The position numbers and the translations under genes were made by a program. Under the pieces are notes generated by a model. That model did no database searches, was not told where the DNA came from, and saw only the letters and a list, made by a program, of their open reading frames with translations. Positions 1 through 5,318 of a DNA stretch of 5,318 nucleotides are shown in pieces. Position 1 is the stretch's first letter. Each line of letters begins with the position of its first letter. Origin of the DNA: Actinomycetota bacterium (GTDB lineage: Bacteria > Actinomycetota > Coriobacteriia > Coriobacteriales > RUG844); assembly GCA_013335845.1 (NCBI GenBank), contig JAAXUU010000119.1:1-5318 (forward strand), given 5' to 3'.

Positions 1-103
1 CTCTGTATGGGTTCGCAAACAATTCTGCATATTCAGCTTCTTTTTCTTTCCATTTTTCTTCTGATTTTGCTGCTTCGGCTATTTCACGTTTGTTCGATAT
101 GCC
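1..103 (-). pseudogene. fragment of biotin-dependent carboxyltransferase (acyl-CoA carboxylase beta / methylmalonyl-CoA decarboxylase alpha type), 5' part missing
   Basis: The minus strand from about 103 down to the left edge reads in one frame as a charged, helical stretch containing KREIAEA and then YAELFANPYR. The combination KEIA...EY...FANPY is characteristic, from my knowledge of the family, of the carboxyltransferase subunit of propionyl-/acetyl-CoA carboxylases and of sodium-pumping methylmalonyl-CoA decarboxylase, where it lies in the C-terminal half. The opposite, plus-strand reading of the same bases is a Ser/Phe/Ala-rich string that does not look like a real protein, so I take the minus strand as the coding one. 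The frame has no start here and hits a stop at 119-121, so everything N-terminal is missing. The C-terminal end would continue left of the window. Nine of the 36 codons from 109 to 2 end in G or C, lower than in the neighbouring genes. The match is by eye from about 30 residues. It could be a gene broken by rearrangement or foreign sequence joined by assembly. Confidence 0.62.
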
Positions 104-410
104 TGCAGTGGGGTCGGTCTATCGTTCCATCTCTACAAGGGAAACCGCCGGCTCGTGGAGCTTGAGTGGCCTTGGCTCTGTAGATAGCGAAAGACTTCCG
201 GCAAATGGAGCGGTACCTCGTGATTTAGGAGCCTGCAATCCACTGCCGGATGAGCCTGAGAATTATCAAGCATATCTTGACGGAGTTGAAGAATTCGTTG
301 CAGCGAAACTCGATCGATTGAAAGAAGGAATCATCATACCGGAGCCATGCTGCAAAGACGCCTGCAGGTATTGTGGTGCGCGTTGTTTCTGCGGGGAGGC
401 GCTCCAATGA
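3..410 (+). CDS. addB: AddB (ATP-dependent helicase/deoxyribonuclease subunit B), C-terminal fragment
   Basis: This is the tail of AddB, the partner of AddA in the helicase-nuclease that resects DNA double-strand breaks. In known AddAB, AddB carries the second nuclease domain, recognises Chi and binds a 4Fe-4S cluster. The frame is open to the left edge, but only about base 102 onward (PAVGSVYRSI...) looks like AddB; the bases before that read better as another gene on the minus strand. The visible end has the usual helix (LDGVEEFVAAKLDRLKEG) followed by CRYCGARCFC, which fits the AddB cluster motif CX2CX5C, with cysteine codons at 363, 372 and 390. Six cysteines fall within 15 residues. The fourth cluster cysteine, the DYK-type nuclease motif and the helicase-like domains would lie upstream and are not in the window. 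The TTG at 90 would give a 106-residue product, but I do not think it is a genuine start. The TGA stop at 408-410 overlaps the addA start. The gene is truncated, either truly or by misassembly. Confidence 0.82.
   Translation: MYGFANNSAYSASFSFHFSSDFAASAISRLFDMPAVGSVYRSISTRETAGSWSLSGLGSVDSERLPANGAVPRDLGACNPLPDEPENYQAYLDGVEEFVAAKLDRLKEGIIIPEPCCKDACRYCGARCFCGEALQ
393..399 (+). promoter_or_regulatory. ribosome binding site of addA
   Basis: GGGGAGG lies seven bases before the ATG at 407 and is a strong Shine-Dalgarno match. It sits inside the last codons of addB, immediately after the final Fe-S cysteine codon. It decides the addA start in favour of 407 over the in-frame ATG at 347. Confidence 0.8.
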
Positions 411-3400
411 ATCCGGACGACTTGGGTTTGAAAGAAGGACAGCTTGCGGCCGTCAAATGTCTCGATAAACCGTTGTTTATCCAAGCGGGGGCCGGAGCGG
501 GGAAAACCCACACGCTCACCATTCGTTTGGTGTATGCGGTGGCAAGCGACGAAGAGTCGACACCGAAAGATGTAGGCGAACTACTAGTTATCACTTTTAC
601 GAAGAAAGCCGCAGGCGAACTCGTGTCGCGCATACGTTCCGCGTTGCGAAAAGAGGGGCTAGCTAAGGATGCCCTGCTTATCGATGGAGCTTGGATTTCC
701 ACTATCCATTCCATGTGTTCCCGTATTTTGAAAGCACATGGTTTGAAGGCGGATATCGATCCCTTTTTCGCAACGATGATGAATGAACAGGCGGTCGAAC
801 TCGAGCTCGACGCTTACAATGAAGCCTTGACAGAGGCAAAGCAGGACAAGCGATACTGTGATTTGCTCTCGCACATAAAAGCAGAGGATATCTCAGGGGT
901 TGTTTCGGCAGCCCGTGGAAAACTGGCATCGTTCCCCGGGGGTTCGCAGGATCTATGTTTCGGTCCTGAACCGCTCGATGTCCACACCGTTATGAGACAA
1001 ACTCTTGTCGCACTTGAAGTCTTGAAGCTGCGCTATGATGGATTCCTCGGAGGGACACCGGCAGCCAGCAAAGCATCCCTGGAAGCCGGAGAAAACCTGC
1101 AGATCCTCATCGAGCAGATCAAGGCAGATATGAGTATGCCCGCCGATGAAGAAAGCAATGATAGCCTAAACCATTTCGCAGGATGTCTCGGGAATTTCAA
1201 AGGGGCTTCCAAAGCACCTCGAAATGAAGACTACAAGGAAATCGTTCGCGACGAAGAAGATGTACTGTGTTCAGCTATGGCAGAGTTATCGGCTCTGGCA
1301 ACTCGGGCTCAAGCAAAATTGATCTTCGAGCTGGCCGATAAAACCAATAGAGCATTCAGGCGCAAGAAAGATGAGATCAACGTACTTGATTTGGATGATC
1401 TTCTCATGCACACGTATAAGCTTCTCAAGGAAAATCCCTCTGTCGCAGAATACTATCAGGAAAAATTCAAGCTTGTGATGGTGGATGAATTCCAGGATAC
1501 CGATCAGTTGCAAATCGGGATGATAGAGGCGATTTGTGGGCCCGGTGCACGAACGCTATGCACGGTTGGGGATGAACAGCAGTCGATTTACGGTTTCAGA
1601 GGTGCCGATGTCGATGTGTACCGTAAACATAGAAAGAATATGGCTTCTCAGGACGCGGAGTACGTCGAGTTGTTCGAGAATTTCAGGTCTCATCAAGACA
1701 TTCTCACGGCGACCAACAAAATATTCGGCCAACCAAGTGTGTTCGGTAACAATCTTACTGAATTGAAAAAGGCGCGCGACGAAGAGGCGACACGTCCGAA
1801 AATCGATCCGGGGGTCCCGCGCATCAGAACCATTACATGCGGCGGGGCAGTACCGATAAAGGACCTTAGGGAGCTTGTGGCGAAGCGAATAGCCGAGCAG
1901 TTCGCCGAATTACGCACTCAAGGCGTGCAGCAAAAAGACATGGTTATTTTGCTGCGGAAAATGAGCAATGCCGACATCTTTGCCAAAGCTATTCGCGAAC
2001 AGGGAATGAATTGCATTGCAAACGGCGGCTCCAAATACTATACCTATCCGGAAGTCAAAATCATGACTTCACTCCTTTGCGCACTTGCAAATCCTTATGA
2101 TGAGGAAGCGCTGATAGCCACCTTGGTTTCTCCGTTCTTCTGCATCAGCGACGATTTGCTGCTCGGTCTCTCGAACGCGAAAAGGAGCGCACGAGCATCA
2201 GAAAAAGAGGTGTCCTATTTCGACGTGCTAAGGGATCTGGCGGATCGTGGGGTCGCCGGGTTCGAAGGCGTATACGAGCAATTCTCCCGGTCGCTTGAGA
2301 GGGTTAAAACCTGCGATATCCGTACTGTGCTGTATGGCGCATTCGAGGATTCAGGATGGGATATCCTTCTCGTCTCACAGAAAACGGACGGCATGGTAAC
2401 GTATGCCAACATCATGAAATTCGTAGACCTAGCAGAGGCGACAGCCAGGGTGCCGGGCACAAGTATCCATACATTGGCAAAGCATTTCGTAAATGCCGGC
2501 GAGACCGCCGAAAAACAAAGCGCCGGGACGCTCATATCCGAAGACGCCGATGCGGTCCGTATACTCACGATACATCAGTCAAAGGGCCTCGAGTATCCCG
2601 TGGTCGCTCTCGGCGAGTTCTTCGAAGACTCGGCCTTCAGTGGGAATAGCGGATTGGACGTGCGCGTTGCCACTATAGATAATCGCCTTCATATCGGATT
2701 GATGCCCCATAAGAATCTCTTCCAAGATGAGACCTCCGGATCCGTGGGAGAAAAGCTTTCAGAAGGTGCACGCAAGTACATAAAAGAGCAGGAAATTCCG
2801 TTTGACAAGCTGGGCGAAGACTCCGTTTGCGATGAGACCGGGCAAGTGAAACATTTGGCATATCTCTACCACAAGGAAAGGAAAAACGAGGAAGAGGAGC
2901 TGCAACGCTTATTCTACGTAGCATGCACGCGTGCGAGAGAGATACTGATCCTTACCCTGGTGCATAAGGCCAAGGACATCAATGATAAGTTGGAAGGAGT
3001 GAAGGGAGACCTTGCTAAAGGGTTACTCGGTGGTGCGTTTCCCGTAGAAGCTACATCCTACTTTGATTTTGGAGGCGAAGCGCCAGGTCTTGCAACGTAC
3101 GATATCCTCGAGATGGATGTCGAGACCGGAGTTTCTGTACTTAAAACGGCCGATGGACCCTGCGCTACATGGCGTGAGGAGGGGGTAATCAAACCGGAGA
3201 TATCCTATGAAACGCTTGATTCGGTGCTGCCTCGGTCCTTCGAGCCCCTTCTTTCTCATCCAAGTTATTCTGAACCTCGCACCAATTATTCATATTCGTT
3301 TCTTTCGAACTACAGCAAATATGGCAGCGAATCCGGCAGGGTCGCAAAGGGCGATTCGGTTGTCTTAGTGGATGATAACGACAAAATCGAAGATAGTTTC

Positions 3401-4000
3401 GATGAATATACGGTACCGGCGAATGTGTTCGGATCTGCATTCCACCTTCTCGCGCAAGAAGTGAATGAAACACGGGAGCTCAGGCTTCCGGAACAGAAAC
3501 GCATCGATGCGTTGTGCAAGCAGTTCCAGCTCGAAGGAAGCTATGAAACGCGTTTGCTGGAAGCAGGGAAGGCATGGGTCTCGTCCGATTTGGCTCGGGC
3601 AGCATTCGGGTATCATGTCTTGCAACCTGAAATGCCCTTCAATATATGTATTACTCCCGAAGGGGAGAGGTCGTTCTTTCTCGAAGGGTCGATCGACTTA
3701 TACTGCGTTGATTCCGAAGGTAAAAAGGTACTGATCGTCGACTATAAGACGGGTATATCTATCGACCCGTCCGAGAACGACGATCTTGAGAAACGTTACG
3801 AATTTCAAGCGAAATGCTATACATACGCAGCAATCGTCGCAGGAGCGCAGGAAATAGAAGTTGTATATTTTCGTCCGGAAGTTTTCGTCGGAGGTGTTCC
3901 TCAAGAATTTAGGTACGTGTTTGGTGCCGACGACAAGAGCGATCTCGAAAGGGAGATAATCGAAACACACTCACGTGCCGTCGCTGCACAACAGTGCTGA
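407..4000 (+). CDS. addA: AddA, ATP-dependent helicase/nuclease subunit A (UvrD/RecB-like SF1A helicase with C-terminal PD-(D/E)XK nuclease)
   Basis: AddA is the motor subunit of AddAB: it unwinds broken DNA ends 3'-5' using ATP and degrades one strand with its nuclease, preparing 3' tails for RecA in the cytoplasm. The 1197-residue product matches the usual AddA length of about 1200. All SF1A motifs are visible: Walker A GAGAGKT (28-34), motif Ia TFTKKAA (63-69), Walker B VDEFQD (359-364), motif III GDEQQSIYGFRGAD (388-401), motif IV ENFRS (424-428), motif V TIHQSKGLE (721-729) and motif VI QRLFYVACTRAR (833-844). The C-terminal nuclease shows GSAFH (1009-1013), GSID (Asp1097), DYKTG (Asp1112, Lys1114) and QAKCY (1134-1138), so helicase and nuclease both look catalytically intact. 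The ATG overlaps the addB TGA as ATGA, giving translational coupling, and a good ribosome binding site lies seven bases upstream. The next gene converges from the right. I see no frameshift or missing key residue. The oddity is its partner: AddB is only a fragment in this window. Confidence 0.96.
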   Translation: MNPDDLGLKEGQLAAVKCLDKPLFIQAGAGAGKTHTLTIRLVYAVASDEESTPKDVGELLVITFTKKAAGELVSRIRSALRKEGLAKDALLIDGAWISTIHSMCSRILKAHGLKADIDPFFATMMNEQAVELELDAYNEALTEAKQDKRYCDLLSHIKAEDISGVVSAARGKLASFPGGSQDLCFGPEPLDVHTVMRQTLVALEVLKLRYDGFLGGTPAASKASLEAGENLQILIEQIKADMSMPADEESNDSLNHFAGCLGNFKGASKAPRNEDYKEIVRDEEDVLCSAMAELSALATRAQAKLIFELADKTNRAFRRKKDEINVLDLDDLLMHTYKLLKENPSVAEYYQEKFKLVMVDEFQDTDQLQIGMIEAICGPGARTLCTVGDEQQSIYGFRGADVDVYRKHRKNMASQDAEYVELFENFRSHQDILTATNKIFGQPSVFGNNLTELKKARDEEATRPKIDPGVPRIRTITCGGAVPIKDLRELVAKRIAEQFAELRTQGVQQKDMVILLRKMSNADIFAKAIREQGMNCIANGGSKYYTYPEVKIMTSLLCALANPYDEEALIATLVSPFFCISDDLLLGLSNAKRSARASEKEVSYFDVLRDLADRGVAGFEGVYEQFSRSLERVKTCDIRTVLYGAFEDSGWDILLVSQKTDGMVTYANIMKFVDLAEATARVPGTSIHTLAKHFVNAGETAEKQSAGTLISEDADAVRILTIHQSKGLEYPVVALGEFFEDSAFSGNSGLDVRVATIDNRLHIGLMPHKNLFQDETSGSVGEKLSEGARKYIKEQEIPFDKLGEDSVCDETGQVKHLAYLYHKERKNEEEELQRLFYVACTRAREILILTLVHKAKDINDKLEGVKGDLAKGLLGGAFPVEATSYFDFGGEAPGLATYDILEMDVETGVSVLKTADGPCATWREEGVIKPEISYETLDSVLPRSFEPLLSHPSYSEPRTNYSYSFLSNYSKYGSESGRVAKGDSVVLVDDNDKIEDSFDEYTVPANVFGSAFHLLAQEVNETRELRLPEQKRIDALCKQFQLEGSYETRLLEAGKAWVSSDLARAAFGYHVLQPEMPFNICITPEGERSFFLEGSIDLYCVDSEGKKVLIVDYKTGISIDPSENDDLEKRYEFQAKCYTYAAIVAGAQEIEVVYFRPEVFVGGVPQEFRYVFGADDKSDLEREIIETHSRAVAAQQC

Positions 4001-4010
4001 CGGCACGTGA
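3971..4010. terminator. 12-bp perfect inverted repeat between convergent genes, probable bidirectional hairpin
   Basis: TCACGTGCCGTC (3971-3982) is exactly complementary to GACGGCACGTGA (3999-4010), separated by a 16-base loop. The loop can form a further 4-bp stem, GCAC (3986-3989) with GTGC (3994-3997), around AACA. The left arm encodes the end of addA and the stop codon TGA (3998-4000) lies at the start of the right arm. The position between two convergent genes suggests it ends or stabilises both transcripts. No run of T follows on either strand, so it is not a textbook intrinsic terminator. The CACGTG core is itself palindromic, so a protein-binding site is an alternative. Confidence 0.5.
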
Positions 4011-4036
4011 TAGCACGACGCGTAGAGATTCGTTCG

Positions 4037-4957
4037 TTATTTAGGAATTGAGATAAGGCCGGGCCGTTTGTTGTACAGACGCGCCGTGATCGGGACCGGT
4101 ACTGTTTTTAGGATGCTCGGGTCGATCGTCATGGTTTTAACATAGGTAGCGACTGCTTTCCCGAATAGTTCGATGCCACGGTCGGTGAGGAAGAGTCGTA
4201 GGGCCCGGTGGTCCTTCGGGTCCTGTTGCCGCCTGATCAGGCCCAGTTTTTCGAGTCGATTGGCCGCCATGCTGACCACATTGGCCCTAAGACCGAGACG
4301 TGCGCTCAGAGTGGTCAGGCGCGGTGGAGTCTGCATGGTGACGATTGCAGCCAGGATACGGAGCTCGATCAACGAAAGGCCCTCCTGCTTCGCCGCTGCG
4401 GTGATGTTCGTCAATATCAAAGCAACGGTGGAGAAATAGTTCTGCACTGCGAGGGGCTTTTTGCCGTGTTGATAGAGCGAGCCGAGCTTCTCGGCGCCGT
4501 AGTTTCCTATGGCGTGCAGATTCATGAGCTGTTCTTTGTTGAGCGCACTGCGAAGCAAGGAAGAATAGACCTCAAGAGCGCTGTCGATACTTTTCACAGT
4601 GTTCTGGCCAAGTTCGGTGACCTTGAGGGTGGTAACCCGCCTGTCGTTGGGATTACAGCTTTGTTCGATCAGCCCCCATGACACGAGATGGTGGATCACA
4701 GCCGAACTCGTGTTCGGCCGCAGTTGCAGAACACGAGATATCTCGCTTGTCGAATTCGTCGAACGCTCATACGAGATCTCATAGAGAAAGCGTGCTTGGG
4801 TGGGATTGAGCCCTGACATCTCCTTGAGCAGGGCTCCGATATCTTCTAATGCGATTGCGAAAACAGTAACCCATTGAGAGGGATAGGGGAGAATACCACC
4901 ATATAAAGGCCCTGAGTTTACGACCTCTTCTTTAGCTTTTCGATTTGTAAACTTCAC
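4037..4957 (-). CDS. MarR-family transcriptional regulator with two tandem winged-helix domains
   Basis: The 306-residue protein is about twice the usual MarR length (~140-160). Two MarR-like winged-helix units are visible. Unit 1 spans about residues 27-125: GLNPTQARFLYEI, a recognition-helix region LRPNTSSAVIHHL, and wing NPNDRRVTTLKVTELG. Unit 2 spans about 170-275: GLSLIELRILAAI, LRANVVSMAANRL, and wing DPKDHRALRLFLTDRG. The two units align without gaps at an offset of 144 residues. Residues 119-190 probably hold the dimerisation helices and linker; the last ~30 residues form a proline-containing tail of no recognised type. MarR proteins normally bind palindromic DNA as homodimers, so this chain may act as a covalent pseudo-dimer (inference). 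The GTG at 4957 is the only start upstream of Met47, which would remove the first helix. Only weak ribosome-binding sequence (AGAAAG, about nine bases upstream) is seen, and the start lies 26 bp inside rlmN, suggesting translational coupling. There is one cysteine, Cys101, beside the first wing. Ligand and target genes are unknown. Confidence 0.87.
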   Translation of the reverse strand: MKFTNRKAKEEVVNSGPLYGGILPYPSQWVTVFAIALEDIGALLKEMSGLNPTQARFLYEISYERSTNSTSEISRVLQLRPNTSSAVIHHLVSWGLIEQSCNPNDRRVTTLKVTELGQNTVKSIDSALEVYSSLLRSALNKEQLMNLHAIGNYGAEKLGSLYQHGKKPLAVQNYFSTVALILTNITAAAKQEGLSLIELRILAAIVTMQTPPRLTTLSARLGLRANVVSMAANRLEKLGLIRRQQDPKDHRALRLFLTDRGIELFGKAVATYVKTMTIDPSILKTVPVPITARLYNKRPGLISIPK

Positions 4958-5318
4958 CTTTGATGACTTTCTGCTTCAGTTGTCCGCACGCACCTGCGAT
5001 ATCGGCACCTCTGGCCGAGCGAATGCTCACCTCGACGCCTGCACGACCAAGACCTCGTGCGAATTCTTCTGCTCGCTCGCGGCTGCTCGGCTTGAAACCC
5101 GTACCGGGAACCGTATTGACGGGGATAAGGTTAACATGGCATAGGGTCTTGTAACAAAACGCGATGAGTGCCTGGAGCTCATCGTCTGAATCATTCTCAC
5201 CGTCTATGAGAGCATATTCAAGGGTCGGCCGTCTCTTCGTGGCATTCGCATAGGAGATCAGGGAGTCGCGCAAGCGGTCGAGTGTGTACTTACGCACGCC
5301 GGGCATGAGTCGATCGCG
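4932..5318 (-). CDS. rlmN: RlmN, 23S rRNA (adenine2503-C2)/tRNA (adenine37-C2)-methyltransferase, C-terminal part
   Basis: RlmN is a radical-SAM enzyme that adds a methyl group to C2 of A2503 in 23S rRNA, and in some bacteria to A37 of tRNAs. The visible 128 residues match the C-terminal third of the family: LMPGVRKYTLDRL, then FEYVLI-like LEYALIDGENDS, then CHVNLIPVNTVPGTGFKPSS, then the end motif RGADIAGACGQL. The cysteine in GACGQL (codon 4986-4988) corresponds to the catalytic methyl-carrying cysteine of RlmN (Cys355 in E. coli). The radical-SAM CX3CX2C motif and the N-terminal domain lie beyond the right edge. The frame is open to the edge, so the ATG at 5306 is internal. The TAA stop at 4934-4932 lies within the start of the following MarR-type gene, a 26-bp overlap on the same strand. 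Nothing suggests it is broken inside the window. Cfr, a related resistance enzyme, is a less likely identity because the closing motifs read as RlmN. Confidence 0.93.
   Translation of the reverse strand, partial: RDRLMPGVRKYTLDRLRDSLISYANATKRRPTLEYALIDGENDSDDELQALIAFCYKTLCHVNLIPVNTVPGTGFKPSSRERAEEFARGLGRAGVEVSIRSARGADIAGACGQLKQKVIKGEVYKSKS

Noticed and set aside
90..92. TTG at 90 as a true start of a 106-residue gene
   Set aside because: No ribosome binding site is seen upstream, and the protein is plainly the tail of a much larger family. The open frame across the junction looks accidental.
101..108. GCCTGCAG at the junction, repeated at 360-367 and containing a PstI-type hexamer
   Set aside because: An eight-base repeat is easily due to chance, and the second copy lies in ordinary addB coding sequence. 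It could be junction microhomology or a cloning trace, but nothing further supports either.
347..406. In-frame ATG at 347 giving addA 20 extra residues
   Set aside because: It lies inside the AddB cysteine motif, has no good ribosome binding site and would give an unrelated arginine- and cysteine-containing extension. ATG 407 has GGGGAGG at seven bases and the typical ATGA overlap.
2215..2568. 117-codon minus-strand open frame within addA, and several similar shorter ones
   Set aside because: These are Ser/Arg/Pro-rich antisense readings of addA with no motifs. addA is intact on the plus strand.
4208..4681. 157-codon open frame on the plus strand
   Set aside because: It is antisense to the MarR-type gene, whose domain signatures are clear. 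The plus-strand translation shows no recognisable motif.
5304..5306. ATG at 5306 as the start of a short 124-residue gene
   Set aside because: The frame stays open to the right edge and the preceding Leu fits the RlmN motif LMP. The visible part is only the C-terminal third of RlmN.
1..5318. CRISPR arrays, tRNA/rRNA genes, transposons or a new multi-gene defence system
   Set aside because: No spaced direct repeats, RNA-gene-like segments, transposase motifs or terminal inverted repeats were seen. The recognised genes are common housekeeping or regulatory families.

Overview
The window carries the end of an addAB-type double-strand-break repair operon reading rightwards. It converges on a leftward pair made of the 3' end of rlmN and a tandem-domain MarR-type regulator. 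Base composition looks close to balanced GC in the coding regions. The genes indicate a bacterium. The AddA/AddB and RlmN sequences remind me of Coriobacteriia (Actinomycetota) or Firmicutes-like lineages, but this is a weak guess because no rRNA or other taxonomic marker is present.

Layout: (1) Bases 1 to about 103 on the minus strand read as a piece of a biotin-dependent carboxyltransferase (acyl-CoA carboxylase beta / methylmalonyl-CoA decarboxylase alpha type). Only an internal, C-terminal-side segment is present. (2) From about base 102 to 410 on the plus strand comes the last ~100 residues of AddB, ending in its Fe-S cysteine motif. (3) addA (407-4000) follows, complete and overlapping addB by an ATGA. 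(4) A 36-bp convergent intergenic gap holds a 12-bp perfect inverted repeat that overlaps the addA stop. (5) A 306-residue MarR-family protein with two winged-helix domains lies on the minus strand (4037-4957). (6) The C-terminal 128 residues of RlmN, also minus strand, overlap the start of the MarR gene by 26 bp and run off the right edge.

AddA and AddB would together form the helicase-nuclease that resects broken DNA ends for RecA loading. RlmN methylates A2503 of 23S rRNA. The MarR-type gene looks translationally linked to rlmN, and its target is unknown.

The most notable point is the left end. Two genes, each lacking its 5' part, abut head to head near base 100, and the two sides differ in third-position composition. 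This is either a rearrangement breakpoint that destroyed addB or an assembly/amplification chimera. The second point is the gapless internal duplication in the MarR protein. I see no CRISPR array, RNA gene, transposon or clearly new multi-gene system here.
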